The notes under the pieces: generated by a model | Databases searched by the model: none | What the model saw: only the letters and a program-made list of their open reading frames with translations | Told to the model about the DNA's origin: nothing | Origin: Thiomonas arsenitoxydans | GTDB lineage: Bacteria > Pseudomonadota > Gammaproteobacteria > Burkholderiales > Burkholderiaceae_C | Length of the DNA stretch: 64,000 bases | Direction: 5' to 3' | NCBI RefSeq assembly: GCF_000253115.1 | Contig: NC_014145.1 | Span: 744,001-808,000, forward strand | Shown: positions 34,689 to 46,000 of the stretch, piece by piece | How positions within the stretch are numbered: the first letter of the stretch is position 1 | Layout of the letters: the number at the start of each line of letters is the position of its first letter | Program-made: the position numbers and the translations under genes

Positions 34689-35366
34689 ATGCCCACAAGA
34701 ATTCTGCTCGTCCGTCATGGCGAGACCGGTCTGACGCTGGAAGACCGCTTTGCCGGATCGAACGATATATCGTTGTCGAACGAGGGCCGAGAGCAGGCTG
34801 CGAGCCTGGGAATCAGGTTGTCCAGCGTGTCCATCGCTGCGGTCTATGCCAGCCCGATGGCGCGAACCCTGGAAACCGCCCGGATCATCGCAGGCCCGCA
34901 CAATCTGCCCGTGCAAGTCGTTGATGCGCTGCGCGAGATCGACTACGGCAACTGGGAAGGCCTGACCCGGGACGAAGTCACCTGCCGATTTCCGCAGGCC
35001 TACAGCCTGTGGGAGGAAGACCCGCTACTGGTGGCGCCCGAAGGCGGCGAGTCGGGACTGAGCGTCATCCACCGGGCGTTGCCGATCATGCGCGAGATCA
35101 TCGAGCGGCACCGGCATCAGACCGTGCTGGTCGTCTCGCACAAAGGCACCAATCGCCTGCTTGTCAGCAGCCTGCTGGGCCTGGATGCGCGCGGCTACCG
35201 TGAGCGCCTCGATCAAAGCCCCGCGGCGCTGACCATTCTCGATTTCATGAACGAGGTTCGCCCGCGCCTCAAGCTGTTCAACGACGTATCGCATTACCAG
35301 TCATATCCCGAGCGCGAGATTGCCGAACGCACCTCGAAATGGTGGCGTCCGACTGTGGAGGGCTGA
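34689..35366 (+). CDS. Histidine phosphatase (phosphoglycerate mutase-like) in the dab operon
   Basis: A 225-residue cytosolic enzyme of the histidine phosphatase superfamily. The catalytic RHGET (His10) and the second histidine in VVSHKGTN are present, with Glu in LREIDYGNWEG. The SPMARTLETA block is family-typical. Members dephosphorylate sugars, glycerates, alpha-ribazole phosphate or nucleotides; substrate cannot be read here. AGGAG lies just before the ATG, and the gene follows dabA by 47 bases on the same strand. Its position suggests a role in carbon fixation, for example a phosphoglycolate-like substrate, which is inference only. Confidence 0.88.
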   Translation: MPTRILLVRHGETGLTLEDRFAGSNDISLSNEGREQAASLGIRLSSVSIAAVYASPMARTLETARIIAGPHNLPVQVVDALREIDYGNWEGLTRDEVTCRFPQAYSLWEEDPLLVAPEGGESGLSVIHRALPIMREIIERHRHQTVLVVSHKGTNRLLVSSLLGLDARGYRERLDQSPAALTILDFMNEVRPRLKLFNDVSHYQSYPEREIAERTSKWWRPTVEG

Positions 35367-35373
35367 GGGTGTT

Positions 35374-35387
35374 GCGGCCGGGGCCGC
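35374..35387. terminator. Strong short hairpin after the phosphatase gene
   Basis: GCGGCC-GG-GGCCGC follows eight bases after the phosphatase stop and precedes the convergent gene's stop. It has no T-run, so termination is uncertain. Confidence 0.3.
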
Positions 35388-35408
35388 GTACAGGCGCTCC
35401 TTCGGCGT

Positions 35409-35717
35409 TCAATGTTTCTGCACTTCGGGCAAGGTCGTGAAGTGCTCGACCACCGGCGGCTGCGCGAAATAGGGGCCGACAATCGCCCGCCACTGCGAGA
35501 ATGCCTCGGACTGGCGAAACCCCACGGTGTGGTCTTCCAGGGTGGCCCAGCGAATCATCAGCAGGTAGCGTTCGGGCGTTTCAATGCCTTTGCGGATCTC
35601 GTAGCCTTCGAATCCCTTGGCATGCGCGATGACGGTGTTCATGCCATGGACGATGGCGGCTTCGAATTCGGCCTGACTGCCGGGCCGGATCTGAATATCG
35701 GCGAGTTCATGAATCAT
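35409..35717 (-). CDS. Antibiotic biosynthesis monooxygenase-like (ABM/NIPSNAP-type) protein
   Basis: A 102-residue dimeric alpha-beta barrel protein of the ABM type. It starts IHELADIQIRPG and contains GFEGYEIRKGIETPERYLLMIRWATLEDHTVGFR, the pattern of this fold, and ends PPVVEHFTTL. Such proteins oxidise small aromatic compounds or have no known role. It lies 24 bases downstream of the SDR gene on the same strand, so the two may be co-transcribed and act on one substrate. No cofactor is needed in the family. Confidence 0.85.
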   Translation of the reverse strand: MIHELADIQIRPGSQAEFEAAIVHGMNTVIAHAKGFEGYEIRKGIETPERYLLMIRWATLEDHTVGFRQSEAFSQWRAIVGPYFAQPPVVEHFTTLPEVQKH

Positions 35718-35741
35718 GTTGGGAAGTCTCCAGAGTTGGGT

Positions 35742-36506
35742 TCAACGTTCCTGATCGGTGGGGCGCATCAAAATTTCATTGATGTTCACATGCGCGGGCT
35801 GGCCGGCACAGAACACAATGGCGCGGGCGATGTCTGCGCTTTGCAACTGGCGCATGCTGTCGGCCCAGTTGTTGAGCGCCGTCTGCGTGGGCGCGTGGGC
35901 GATATGGTCGCGCAGCTCGGTCTGCGCCACGCCAGGCTCGATCACGGTGACGCGGATATTGTCTTTGTAGGCCTCGCGCCGCAGCGATTCGCTAAAACCC
36001 ACCACGCCCCATTTCGAGGCCGAATAGCCCCCGCCGTTGGGGTTGGCTTGCCGCCCGGCGGTGGAGGCCATGTTGAAAATGTGCCCGTCCTTCCTGGCGC
36101 GCATACCGGGCAGGGCGGCCTGGCAACTGGCCATGAGCGCGAGCAGGTTCAGCTGGATCATGTGCTGCCAGCGGGTCATGTCCGCACTGTCGATGGGCTC
36201 CAGGTACATGACCCCGGCGTTGTTGACCAGGATGTCGAGGCGGCCGAAATGCGCTTCGGTATCTTGCACGATGGCCTGCGCGGCTTTGACTTCGGCCAGG
36301 TCAGCAGGAAGAACCAGCACCTCGCAGCCCAGTGCGCGCAGGCGCGCGGCCAGAGCGTCCAGCCGGTCGCCGCGGCGTGCGCTCAGGGCCAGGCGCGCGC
36401 CGGCCTGGGCGAACAGTTCGGCGGTCGCTTCGCCGAAGCCGGATGAGGCGCCGGTGATGAGAACGACGCGATCTTTAAGCGATGCAGGAGCGAGATTCAC
36501 GGACAT
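35742..36506 (-). CDS. Short-chain dehydrogenase/reductase
   Basis: A 254-residue NAD(P)-dependent oxidoreductase. The cofactor motif is TGASSGFG near residue 19, the structural NNAG is present, and the catalytic Tyr-x-x-x-Lys is YSASK near residue 160, with the serine in MASTAG before it. The ARRGDR stretch after beta-2 favours NADP. It most resembles clavulanate-dehydrogenase-like SDRs of unknown substrate. It is upstream of the ABM-like gene. Confidence 0.9.
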   Translation of the reverse strand: MSVNLAPASLKDRVVLITGASSGFGEATAELFAQAGARLALSARRGDRLDALAARLRALGCEVLVLPADLAEVKAAQAIVQDTEAHFGRLDILVNNAGVMYLEPIDSADMTRWQHMIQLNLLALMASCQAALPGMRARKDGHIFNMASTAGRQANPNGGGYSASKWGVVGFSESLRREAYKDNIRVTVIEPGVAQTELRDHIAHAPTQTALNNWADSMRQLQSADIARAIVFCAGQPAHVNINEILMRPTDQER

Positions 36507-36599
36507 GTTTTTTCTCCTTGGGCAAAGCCAGAGACTGTACGCGCGTGGCGTGTTTTGTGCAGGCGCGCGAACCGCGAAACTCCGGTGGCCGATGTCGTC

Positions 36600-38408
36600 C
36601 TACGCAGTCCCATCCGGCACGGTCTTGGGCGCTTCGGTGCTGCCTTCCGCAGCCGTGGTCAGGTGCAGCTGGGCGTCGCCCTGGAGAATGTCTTCCAGCT
36701 CGGCGCGGGCGTTTTTCGACAGGGCGATGAGCGCGGCCCTGTCGTGAAACACGGCCTGCTGACGGTCGAGCACTCGCAGGTCGTGGGCGGTGAACAGCGC
36801 GACCACGCGGTCGGCATCGACCTCGGGCTGCACGGTCTGCAGTGCCCGCCGTCCCAGCTCCACGCTGGTGCCCCAGGTTTCGCGCAGCACGTCTTTCACG
36901 CCAAGCTCGCGCAGGCGCATGAGATGGGTGCGGTTGCGCGCCCGCGCCAGCAGCGGCACGTCGGGGAAGTGGGTGCGCAGCAGCTCGGCGATCTTCAGGC
37001 TGGCCTCGACGTCATCGACGGCGAGGACGAACAGCCGGGCGTCCTGCACATGGGCGGCGCGCAGCAGCGACAGGCGGGTGGCGTCGCCGTAGTAGATCTT
37101 GTTGCCGAACTGGCGCACGAAATCCACCTGTTCGGCGCTGGCGTCCAGCGCGGTGAACGCCACGCCTTGCGCGTTGAGCAGCCGTCCGACGATCTGGCCG
37201 ACGCGCCCGTAGCCCGCGATGACGACGGGCTGGCCGGGTTCGTCGATAGTGCTGAAGGGCGGCGCCTGACGGCTGCGCGCCCACGGCTGGATCAGCCGGT
37301 CGTTGAGGATGAGTAGAAACGGCGCCAGGGCCATGGAGACGGCCACCGCCACGGTCAGCAGCTCGGCGGTGGGGCCGCCGAGCAGACCGCCATTACGCGC
37401 GCTGGTGAACAGCACGAAGGCGAATTCGCCGCCGCAGGCCAGCAAAATGGCCAGCGGACGGCTGAGCGCATCGTCGCCGCCGATGAGCCGTCTCCCCGCA
37501 TAGAGCGTGAGGGCCTTGAGCAGCAGAATGCCTGCCCCCAGGCCGAGCACTTGCAAGGGCTCGGCCATCACCAGTGGCAGCGCAATGCCCATGCCCACTG
37601 CGATGAAAAACAGGCCGAGTAGCAGACTCTCGAAAGGCTCGATGGCCGCCTCTAACTCATGGCGGAATTCCGAATCGGCCAGCAGCACCCCGGCGAGAAA
37701 CGCACCCAGCGAGGCTGACAGACCCACGCTGTTCAGCCCCACGCCGATGCCCACCGCGCCCAGCAACGCGGCGGCGGCGAACAGTTCGCGGTTGCCGCCA
37801 CCGAACCGCGCCACATAGCGGAACATGGTGGCTAGCACCGGCCGCCCGGCCAGGGCCACGACGAGCAAAGCCGCCAGCGCGGGCCAACCCGGCGCCTGCC
37901 CGCCGGCGCCGGTGAGGGCGAGCAGCGCCAGAATGGGAATCACGCTCACGTCCTGGAACAGCAGGATGGCGAAGGTCTCCCGGCCGAAGCGCGTGGTCAG
38001 TTCCCGGCGCTCGGCCAGCAGCGGCAGGATGTAGGCGGTGGACGACATCGCCAGCGCCACGCCCACCAGCGCGGCGCCCGTCCACCCCAGGCCCAGCGCC
38101 GCGGCGATGGCGGCAACCGGCAGCGCCACTCCGGCCATTTGCAGCGCGCCCAGGCCGAACACCTGTCGCCGCAGCGCCCACAGGCGGCTGGGCTGCAGCT
38201 CCAGACCGATGAGGAACATCAGCAGCGTGACGCCCAGCTCGGCAGTGTGCAAGACCGACTCCGGTCGGCTCACCACGCCCAGACCGTAAGGCCCGACGGC
38301 GATGCCCGCCACGAGATAGCCGAGCACTGAGCCCAGGCCGAAGCGTTTGAACAGTGGAACCAGCAGGACGCTGGCGGCCAGCAGGGTGAGCAGGGCGGTG
38401 GCGGACAT
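36600..38408 (-). CDS. Kef-type monovalent cation:proton antiporter (CPA2)
   Basis: A 602-residue inner-membrane antiporter. The N-terminal ~380 residues form 12-13 helices with family marks GYLVAGIAVGPYGLG near residue 30 and ELGVTLLMFLIGLELQPS near 57. The C-terminal part is a nucleotide-binding RCK domain beginning VVIAGYGRVGQIVGRLL near 415. Kef systems exchange potassium for protons; those with glutathione control need a KefF/KefG partner, which is not present nearby. It could serve pH or potassium homeostasis. It lies downstream of the RND efflux operon on the same strand, 48 bases after the outer-membrane channel gene. Confidence 0.92.
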   Translation of the reverse strand: MSATALLTLLAASVLLVPLFKRFGLGSVLGYLVAGIAVGPYGLGVVSRPESVLHTAELGVTLLMFLIGLELQPSRLWALRRQVFGLGALQMAGVALPVAAIAAALGLGWTGAALVGVALAMSSTAYILPLLAERRELTTRFGRETFAILLFQDVSVIPILALLALTGAGGQAPGWPALAALLVVALAGRPVLATMFRYVARFGGGNRELFAAAALLGAVGIGVGLNSVGLSASLGAFLAGVLLADSEFRHELEAAIEPFESLLLGLFFIAVGMGIALPLVMAEPLQVLGLGAGILLLKALTLYAGRRLIGGDDALSRPLAILLACGGEFAFVLFTSARNGGLLGGPTAELLTVAVAVSMALAPFLLILNDRLIQPWARSRQAPPFSTIDEPGQPVVIAGYGRVGQIVGRLLNAQGVAFTALDASAEQVDFVRQFGNKIYYGDATRLSLLRAAHVQDARLFVLAVDDVEASLKIAELLRTHFPDVPLLARARNRTHLMRLRELGVKDVLRETWGTSVELGRRALQTVQPEVDADRVVALFTAHDLRVLDRQQAVFHDRAALIALSKNARAELEDILQGDAQLHLTTAAEGSTEAPKTVPDGTA

Positions 38409-38456
38409 GGGGCGATGGTACGAACAGCCGCCGTCTGGCGCTGCCGTCCGGTGCGC

Positions 38457-39902
38457 CTATCGCGCTCCGGCCGAAGCCGCTGGCAATGGGCCGATGGCCG
38501 ACGTGTCGCCCACGCCCCAGCCGCCGCCCAGCGCTTGAATCAGGGCCACGCTGGCGGCGTAGCGGCGGTTCAGCAGGGTGAGCTGCGCATTGCGCGCGCT
38601 GGTGGCTGTGGTCTGCGCGGTGATCACGTTGAGGTAGGGCGCGGTGCCCGCCTTGTACTGGTTTTCGGCCAGACGCAGCGAGACCTCGGCGGCCTGCACC
38701 ACCTCGGCCTGTTGCTGCGCCTCTTGTGCCGGGATGCGCTGTGCGGCGAGGTTGTCTTCCACCTGTTGCAGCGCGGTCAGCACGCTCTGGCGGTAGTTGG
38801 CCACCGTCTGGCGGTAGGCCGCCTGACTGCTTTGCACCTGTGCACGGCGCAGTCCGCCGTCGAACAATGTGGCCGCGAGTTGCGGGCCGATAGACCAGAA
38901 CAGCGAGGGCGCGGAAAACAGCTCGGCAATACGCGCGGCCTGGCTGCCGCCTTGAGCGGAGAGTGTGAGGTTGGGGAACCAGGCGGTCTGCGCCACGCCG
39001 ATCTGCGCGTTGGCCGCTTGCACCTGGGCTTGGGCCGCGGCCAGATCGGGGCGGCGCTGCAGCAACTGCGCGGGGATGCCCGCAGGAATTACAGGCACTT
39101 CGGGCAGGGTGTCGCTGGCCGACAGGGAGAACTCCGCCGGGGGCTTGCCCACCAGCACAGCGATGGCGTTCTGCAACTGCACGCGGGTCACGCCCAGATC
39201 GGTCAGGCTGGTCTGCGCCTGCAACAACTGGGTGCGCGCCGAGGCCACGTCGGCGGCGGTGCCCACCCCGGCCTTGTAGCGGTTGTCGGTGATCTGCAGA
39301 GCGCGCTGGTAGGCGGCCACGGTGTTTTGGGCCAGCACGATCTGCGCGTCCACGGTGCGTAGTTGCAAATAGCTGGTAGCCAGAGTCGATTGCAGGCTGA
39401 GCTGGGTGTTGGCCAGGGTGGCGGCGCTGGCGGCAGCGGTGGCCTGCCCGGCTTGCACCTGCAGCCGCACTTTGCCCCACAGGTCGGGCTCCCAGCTGGC
39501 GCCGAGCGAGGCGCTCAGGCTGTTGCCCACGGCGCCGTTGCCTGCTGTTCTGGCGCGGTTGGCCGAAGCCCCGGCAGTGACTGCAGGGTAGTAGGCGGCC
39601 TGGGCTTGTGCCACCGCAGCTTGCGCCTGATCGTAAGCGGCGAGCTGGGCGGCGAGGCTCTGGTTGTGCTGCGCCACCTGGGTTTCAAGGCCGGCGAGCA
39701 CTGGGTCGTCGAACACGCTCCACCACGCGCCGCGTGGCGCCGCGGCCATCGCCTGCGCGGGTTCCCAGTCACTCTGAGCTTGGGCGTAGCCTGCGGGCAG
39801 GGCGATTTTCACCGGGGCTTCAGGCGGCGTGGCGGCGCAGGCAGCCAGCGTCAAGACCAAGGGGACGGCGAGCGACAGGCGGGGTGGGACGATGGTTTTC
39901 AT
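38457..39902 (-). CDS. RND efflux outer-membrane lipoprotein (NodT/OprM family)
   Basis: A 481-residue outer-membrane channel. The signal peptide ends in the lipobox LAAC (Cys near residue 22), so it is lipidated. The two outer-membrane efflux repeats are long coiled helices rich in Ala and Gln (QAQAAVAQAQAAYYPAV and similar), with a conserved NRARTAGNGAVGNSLSASLG region. It connects the MdtBC-type pump to the outside. It is the last gene of the efflux operon, five bases after the mdtC-like stop. Confidence 0.93.
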   Translation of the reverse strand: MKTIVPPRLSLAVPLVLTLAACAATPPEAPVKIALPAGYAQAQSDWEPAQAMAAAPRGAWWSVFDDPVLAGLETQVAQHNQSLAAQLAAYDQAQAAVAQAQAAYYPAVTAGASANRARTAGNGAVGNSLSASLGASWEPDLWGKVRLQVQAGQATAAASAATLANTQLSLQSTLATSYLQLRTVDAQIVLAQNTVAAYQRALQITDNRYKAGVGTAADVASARTQLLQAQTSLTDLGVTRVQLQNAIAVLVGKPPAEFSLSASDTLPEVPVIPAGIPAQLLQRRPDLAAAQAQVQAANAQIGVAQTAWFPNLTLSAQGGSQAARIAELFSAPSLFWSIGPQLAATLFDGGLRRAQVQSSQAAYRQTVANYRQSVLTALQQVEDNLAAQRIPAQEAQQQAEVVQAAEVSLRLAENQYKAGTAPYLNVITAQTTATSARNAQLTLLNRRYAASVALIQALGGGWGVGDTSAIGPLPAASAGAR

Positions 39903-39907
39903 GAGGT

Positions 39908-42900
39908 TCAGGCCGTGGAATCGAGAGCCGCCGGGCGGTCGGTGCGGCCGAATTTGCGCAGCGTCCAGCGGCGCAGGCGGTCGAGTTCGAGGTAGATCAC
40001 CGGGGTGGTGTAGAGGGTGAGCGCCTGGCTGACGATCAGTCCCCCGGCGATGGAGATGCCCAGCGGCTGGCGCAACTCGGCGCCGTTGCCGGTGATGAAG
40101 GCCAGCGGCAAAGCCGTGCCCAGCGCGGCCAGCGTGGTCATGAGGATGGGGCGCAGCCGCAGGGTGGCGGCCTGATAGATGGCGTCGCGCGGGCTGGCGC
40201 CATGTTCGCGTTCTGCGGTGAGGGCGAAATCGACCATGAGGATGGCGTTTTTTTTCACGATGCCGATCAGCAGGAACACGCCGATGAGCGCGATGATGGA
40301 AAACTCGGTGTGCGTGAGCTGCAGGGCCAGCAGCGCGCCTAGGCCAGCCGGGGGCAGGGTGGACAGAATGGTGAGCGGGTGCAGGGTGCTTTCATACAAC
40401 ATGCCCAGCACGATGTAGATGGCGAAGATCGCGGCCATGATGAACAGCGGCTCGTTTTTCAGCGTGTCCGAGAACAGTTGCGCCGTGCCCTGGAAACCGC
40501 CGTGAATCTCGGACGGCAGGCCGATGGCGGCGGTGGCGTCGTCGATTTTGGTCTGGATGCTGCCGAGCGACACGCCCTTGTCGAGATTGAACGAAATGGT
40601 GGACGAGACGAACAGCCCCTGATGGTTGACCGCCAGCGGGGTGTTGGTCAGTTCCTGATGCGCCAGCGCCGAGAGCGGTACGCGCTGGCCGTTGCTGCCC
40701 ACCAGAAAAACATCGTTCAGTGCCTGGGCGTTGTTCTGATATTGCTGCGCGGCTTCCATCACCACGCGGTACTGGTTGAGCGGCTTGTAGATGGTGGACA
40801 CCAGGCGCTGGCCGAAGGCGTCGTTGAGGGTCTGATCGATGGTGGACACGGCAATGCCATAGCGCGCCGCGGCCGCGCGGTCGATCACCAGAGAGAGCTG
40901 CAAGCCGTTGGCCTGCTGGTCGCTGTTGACGTCGTTCAGGCCCGGAATGCGCTTGAACGCGGCCAGCACCTTCGGCTCCCATTCGCGCAGGGTGTTCAGG
41001 TCGGAGGCCTGCAGGGTGTATTCATACAGTGCCGCCGAAGGCCGCCCGCCGGCGCGGATGTCTTGCACCGGGAACATGAAGGTCTGCGTCCCGGGCACGC
41101 GCGACAACGCCCGGCGCAGCTCGACGATGATGCTCTGCACGCCTTTGCGCTGATCGATCGGCTTGAGCTGCATGAACATGAAAGCGCTGTTGGTCGTGCC
41201 GCCGCCGGTGAACGCCACCACGTTTTCCATACCCGGGTTCTTGCGCACGATGGCAACGATCTGCTGCAACTTTTTGCTCATGTCCTGGAACGAGATCGAC
41301 TGATCGGCCTGCACCGAGCCGATCAGCAGCCCGGTGTCCTGCGTGGGGAAGAAGCCTTTGGGCACGACCTTGAACAGATACACCGTCAAACCGATGGTGG
41401 AGAAAAACAGCACCAGCATCAGCAGCGGATGCAGCAGCGCCCGGCGCAGGCTGCGGGCGTAGCCGTGATGGACATGATTCCAGCCCCGCTCCAGCCAGGA
41501 GCTTGGTTTGGGCGCGCCGTGAGCCGGGCGCGCTTGCGGCCGCAGCCAGCGCGAGGCCAGCATGGGCGTGACGGTGAGCGACACCAGCAACGAGATGCCG
41601 ATGGCCACCGACAGCGTGACGGCGAACTCGTGAAACAGCCGCCCGACAATGCCGCCCATGAACAGCACCGGGATGAACACCGCCACCAGCGAAATGCTCA
41701 TCGACAGCACGGTGAAGCCCACTTCTCGCGCGCCCTTGAAGGCGGCGGCCAGCGGCGACAAGCCTTCCTCCACATGGCGCATGATGTTTTCGAGCACCAC
41801 GATGGCGTCGTCCACCACAAAGCCGGTGGCCACGATCAGCGCCATCAGCGAGAGGTTGTCGAGCGAATAGTCGAGCAGCCACATGGCGGCGAAAGTGCCC
41901 ACCAGCGACAGCGGCACGGCAATAGCGGGAATGAGCGTGGCGCGCCAGTCGCGCAGGAACAGCCAGACCACGGCAATCACCAGCAGCACCGCGAGGATGA
42001 GGGTTTTTTCCACCTCGTCCAGCGACGCCCGGATGGTGGTGGTGCGGTCGGACATGAGGGTGATGTTGATGGCCGCCGGGATCGAGGCTTTGAGCTGCGG
42101 CAGCGCCGCCTTCACCCCTTCGACCGCATCGATGATGTTCGCCCCCGGCTGGCGGTAAATGATGAGCTGCACCGAGGGCTGGCCGTTGGCCAGGCCCATA
42201 TTGCGGTCGTTCTGCAGACCTTCATACACCTGCGCAATCTGGTCGAGGCGGATCGGCGCGCCGTTGCGGTAGCCCACCACGATGTGCTGGTACTGCTGCG
42301 GGGTGGAGAGCTGGTCATTCGCGCCCACCTGCCAGCGATGCGTGGCACTGTCGATGGCACCCTTGGGCGTATCCACATTGGCGCTGGCGATAGCCTGGCG
42401 CACCTGCTCCAGCCCCAGCCCCATGCCGTTGACGCGGGGCAGGTCGAGTTCCACCCGCACCGCAGGCAGCGCCGCGCCGCCCACGGTGACCGAGCCGATG
42501 CCCGCGATCTGCGAAATTTTCTGCGCCAGAATGGTGGAGCCGGCATCGAACATCTGCCCGCGCGACAGGCTCTTGGAGGTGAGCGACAGAATCATGATCG
42601 GCGCGTCCGCCGGGTTCATCTTTTTGTACGTGGGCCGCCCGGTCAGGCCGGAAGGCAACAGCGGAATGGCCGCATTGATCGCCGCCTGCACTTCGCGTGC
42701 GGCGTCGTTGATGTTTTTCGACAGACTGAACTGCAGAATGACGCGGGTCGAACCCAGCGAACTGCTGGAGGTCATCTGCGAAATGCCGGCAATCGTGCCC
42801 AGGCTGCGCTCCAGCGGCGTGGCCACCGTGGCAGCCATGACCTCCGGGCTGGCCCCGGCCATGCTGGCGTTGACCACGATGGTGGGGAAATCCACCTGCG

Positions 42901-43012
42901 GCAGCGGCGACACCGGCAGCAGCCGAAAGGCGATCAGCCCCGCCAGCAGCACCGCAAGCGCCAGCAGGCTGGTGGCGATGGGGCGGCGGATGAACAGGGC
43001 GGACGGGTTCAC
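39908..43012 (-). CDS. mdtC: RND multidrug efflux permease (MdtC-like)
   Basis: A 1034-residue inner-membrane proton-driven pump subunit with 12 helices and two large periplasmic loops. The start reads [20 protein letters not shown], typical of the second permease of MdtBC/MuxBC-type systems. The proton-relay paired aspartates lie in [18 protein letters not shown] near residue 400. The repeat half is marked by the [20 protein letters not shown] block near the C terminus. The start overlaps the mdtB-like stop by four bases (ATGA). It should function as a heteromer with the MdtB-like protein. Confidence 0.95.
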   Translation of the reverse strand: MNPSALFIRRPIATSLLALAVLLAGLIAFRLLPVSPLPQVDFPTIVVNASMAGASPEVMAATVATPLERSLGTIAGISQMTSSSSLGSTRVILQFSLSKNINDAAREVQAAINAAIPLLPSGLTGRPTYKKMNPADAPIMILSLTSKSLSRGQMFDAGSTILAQKISQIAGIGSVTVGGAALPAVRVELDLPRVNGMGLGLEQVRQAIASANVDTPKGAIDSATHRWQVGANDQLSTPQQYQHIVVGYRNGAPIRLDQIAQVYEGLQNDRNMGLANGQPSVQLIIYRQPGANIIDAVEGVKAALPQLKASIPAAINITLMSDRTTTIRASLDEVEKTLILAVLLVIAVVWLFLRDWRATLIPAIAVPLSLVGTFAAMWLLDYSLDNLSLMALIVATGFVVDDAIVVLENIMRHVEEGLSPLAAAFKGAREVGFTVLSMSISLVAVFIPVLFMGGIVGRLFHEFAVTLSVAIGISLLVSLTVTPMLASRWLRPQARPAHGAPKPSSWLERGWNHVHHGYARSLRRALLHPLLMLVLFFSTIGLTVYLFKVVPKGFFPTQDTGLLIGSVQADQSISFQDMSKKLQQIVAIVRKNPGMENVVAFTGGGTTNSAFMFMQLKPIDQRKGVQSIIVELRRALSRVPGTQTFMFPVQDIRAGGRPSAALYEYTLQASDLNTLREWEPKVLAAFKRIPGLNDVNSDQQANGLQLSLVIDRAAAARYGIAVSTIDQTLNDAFGQRLVSTIYKPLNQYRVVMEAAQQYQNNAQALNDVFLVGSNGQRVPLSALAHQELTNTPLAVNHQGLFVSSTISFNLDKGVSLGSIQTKIDDATAAIGLPSEIHGGFQGTAQLFSDTLKNEPLFIMAAIFAIYIVLGMLYESTLHPLTILSTLPPAGLGALLALQLTHTEFSIIALIGVFLLIGIVKKNAILMVDFALTAEREHGASPRDAIYQAATLRLRPILMTTLAALGTALPLAFITGNGAELRQPLGISIAGGLIVSQALTLYTTPVIYLELDRLRRWTLRKFGRTDRPAALDSTA

Positions 43013-46000
43013 TGCGCGTCCTCGTCGGACAGCGCAGCAGCCGGTTGCGCCGATCCGAAGGTGCGCGCACGCCAGGCCGCCGTGCGGGTGGCGAGCCGGT
43101 CGAACGCCAGATAGATCACCGGCGTGGTGAACAGGGTGAGCACCTGCGACACCAGCAGGCCGCCGACGATGGCGATGCCCAGCGGCTGGCGCAGCTCCGA
43201 GCCCATGCCTGTGCCCAGCGCCAGCGGCACCGCGCCGAACAGCGCGGCAAAGGTGGTCATCAGAATGGGCCGCAGCCGCAGGTGCGCCGCCTGCAGCATG
43301 GCCTCATCGGGCGGCAGGCCCTGGTTGCGCTGCGCGTCCAGCGCGAAGTCCACCATCAGAATGGCGTTTTTCTGCACGATGCCGATGAGCAGAATGATGC
43401 CGATGATGGCGATCACCGTGAGGTCATGCCCGGTGGCCATCAACGCCAGCAGCGCGCCGATGCCGGCCGAGGGCAGGGTGGACAGAATGGTGATCGGGTG
43501 GATGTAGCTCTCATACAGCACGCCCAGCACGATATACATGGTGGCCACAGCGGCGAGCAGCAGCCAGAGCTGGTTGGACAGCGCCGACTGAAAGGCGCTG
43601 GCCGAGCCCTGGAAGGCGATGGTCACCGAGGCGGGCAGCGCAGCCTGCTTGGCCGCCTGCTTGATCGCGTCGACCGCTTCGCCCAGCGACACGCCGGACG
43701 CGAGCTGGAAGGAAATGAGCGCCGCCGGAAACTGGCCCAGATGGTCGATGGCCAGCGGCGTGGCACGCGGCTCGATGGTGGCGATGGTGGACAGCGGAAC
43801 CGCCTGCCCGTTGCTTCCCGTGAGATACACGCTGTTGAACGCGCCAAGGCCCTGGTCGGGCTGTTTTTCCACGCCGAGCACCACGCGGTACTGCGCCGAT
43901 TGGGTGAAGATGGTCGACACCAGCCGCTGGCCGAAGGCGTTGTACAGCGCGCTGTCGACCGCGCTCATGCTGATGCCCAGGCGCGAGGCCGCGCTGCGGT
44001 CCACGTCCACATAAGCCTGCAAGCCCTGGTCTTGCAGATCGCTGGTCACGCCGGAGAGTTGCGGCAGCGCCTTGAGCCGGTCCATCAGCGCGGTGTTGGC
44101 GCTAGAGAGCTGCGCGGCGCTGGTGGCCGACAGGCTGAACTGATAGGGGTAGCGGCTGGCGATGTCGTTGATGGTCAGGTCTTGCACCGGCTGCAGATAG
44201 GTTGCTATGCCTTCGACCTTGGCGGCGCGCGCGTCGAGCCGGTTGATGAGGGCCTGCACCCGCGGGCGTTGTTCCAGCGGCTTGAGGTAGATGAGCAGCC
44301 GCCCGGTGTTCATGGTGGTGTTCACCCCGTCGATGCCGACCACCGATGACACCGATTCCACCGCCGGATCTTTGAGCAGCGCATCGACCAGCGCCTGCTG
44401 GCGCGCGTTCATCGACTGGAACGACACGTCCTGTGGCGCCACGGTGGTGGCCTGGATCATGCCGGTGTCCTGCACCGGAAAGAAGCCTTTGGGAATGAGC
44501 ACATACAGCACCACCGTGAGCACCAGCGTGCCCGCCGCGAACAGCAGCACCAGCGGCTGATGCCGCAGCACCCAGCGCAGCGCGCGGGTGTAGCGGGCCG
44601 AAAGTCGGTCGAAAAACGCGCCGGTGGAACGGAACAACTGACTCTGTTTTTCCTCCGGCGTATGCCGCAGCAGGCGGGCCGACAGCATGGGCGTGAAGGT
44701 CAGCGACACGATGGCCGAAATGACAATGGCCACCGCCAGGGTGATGGCGAATTCGCGGAACAGCCGCCCCACCACATCGCCCATGAACAGCAGCGGAATG
44801 AGCACGGCGATGAGCGAGAAGGTGAGGGTGATGATGGTGAAGCCGATCTGCCCCGCGCCCTTGAGCGCGGCGGTCAGCGGCCGCTCGCCGGCCTCGATAT
44901 AGCGCGAGATGTTTTCGATCATCACAATGGCGTCGTCCACCACGAAGCCGGTGGCGATGGTCAGCGCCATGAGGGTGAGGGTGTTGATGGAAAAGCCGAA
45001 CAGATACATCGCGCCGAAAGTGCCCACCAGCGCCAGCGGCACTGCGGTGGCCGGAATGAAGGTGGCGCGCACGCTGCGCAGGAACACGAAGATCACCAGC
45101 ACCACCAGCAGCACGGCCAGCAGCAGCTCGAACTGCACGTCGGCAATGGCCGCGCGGATGGTCACGGTGCGGTCGGACAACACCGAGAGCTGCGCGGCGG
45201 CGGGAAGCTGCGTCTGCAGGCTGGGCAGCAGCTTGTGAATCGCATCGACCACGGCGATGACATTGGCCCCCGGCTGGCGCTGCACGTTGATCACAATGCC
45301 GGGCTTGCCGTTGACCAGCGCGGCCTGCCAGGCGTTTTCGGCGCCCGTGCTGATGGTGGCCACGTCGCCCAGCCGCACCGGCGCGCCGCCGGAGTAGGCG
45401 ATGATCATGTCGCGGTATTGCTGCGGCGACTGCAACTGGTCGTTGGCGTCGATGCTGAACGACTGCTGGCTGCCGCTGATGCTGCCTTTGGGGCTGTTGA
45501 CGTTCGCCCCGGCAATCGCGGTGCGAATGCTGTCGAGCGTCAGCCCCAGCGCGGCCAGCGCCGGGCCGTTGACCGTCACGCGAATGGCGGGTTTATGCCC
45601 GCCCGAGAGCGTGACCAAGCCCACGCCCGATACCTGCGAGAGCTTCTGGCTCAGGCGCGTATCGGCCAGGTCGTACAGGGTGGTGAGCGGCAGGGTGGCC
45701 GAGGTCAGGCCGAGGGTGATAACGGGGGCGTCGGCCGGGTTGACCTTGGCGTAGATGGGCGGCTGCGGCAGGTCGGAAGGCAGCAGATTGCTCGCGCCGT
45801 TGATCGCAGCCTGCACTTCCTGCTCGGCTACGGAAAGCGACAGCGACAGATCGAAGCGCAGGGTGATGACCGACGCACCGCCGGAACTCACCGACCACAT
45901 CTGCGCCAACCCCGGCATCTGCCCGAACTGCTGTTCCAGCGGGCCGGTGACCGAGGAGGCCATCACGTCCGGGCTGGCGCCGGGGTAGAGCGTGGTGACC

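Noticed and set aside
36600..38408. A complete glutathione-gated Kef system
   Set aside because: No KefF/KefG ancillary gene is adjacent, so gating by glutathione adducts is not supported.
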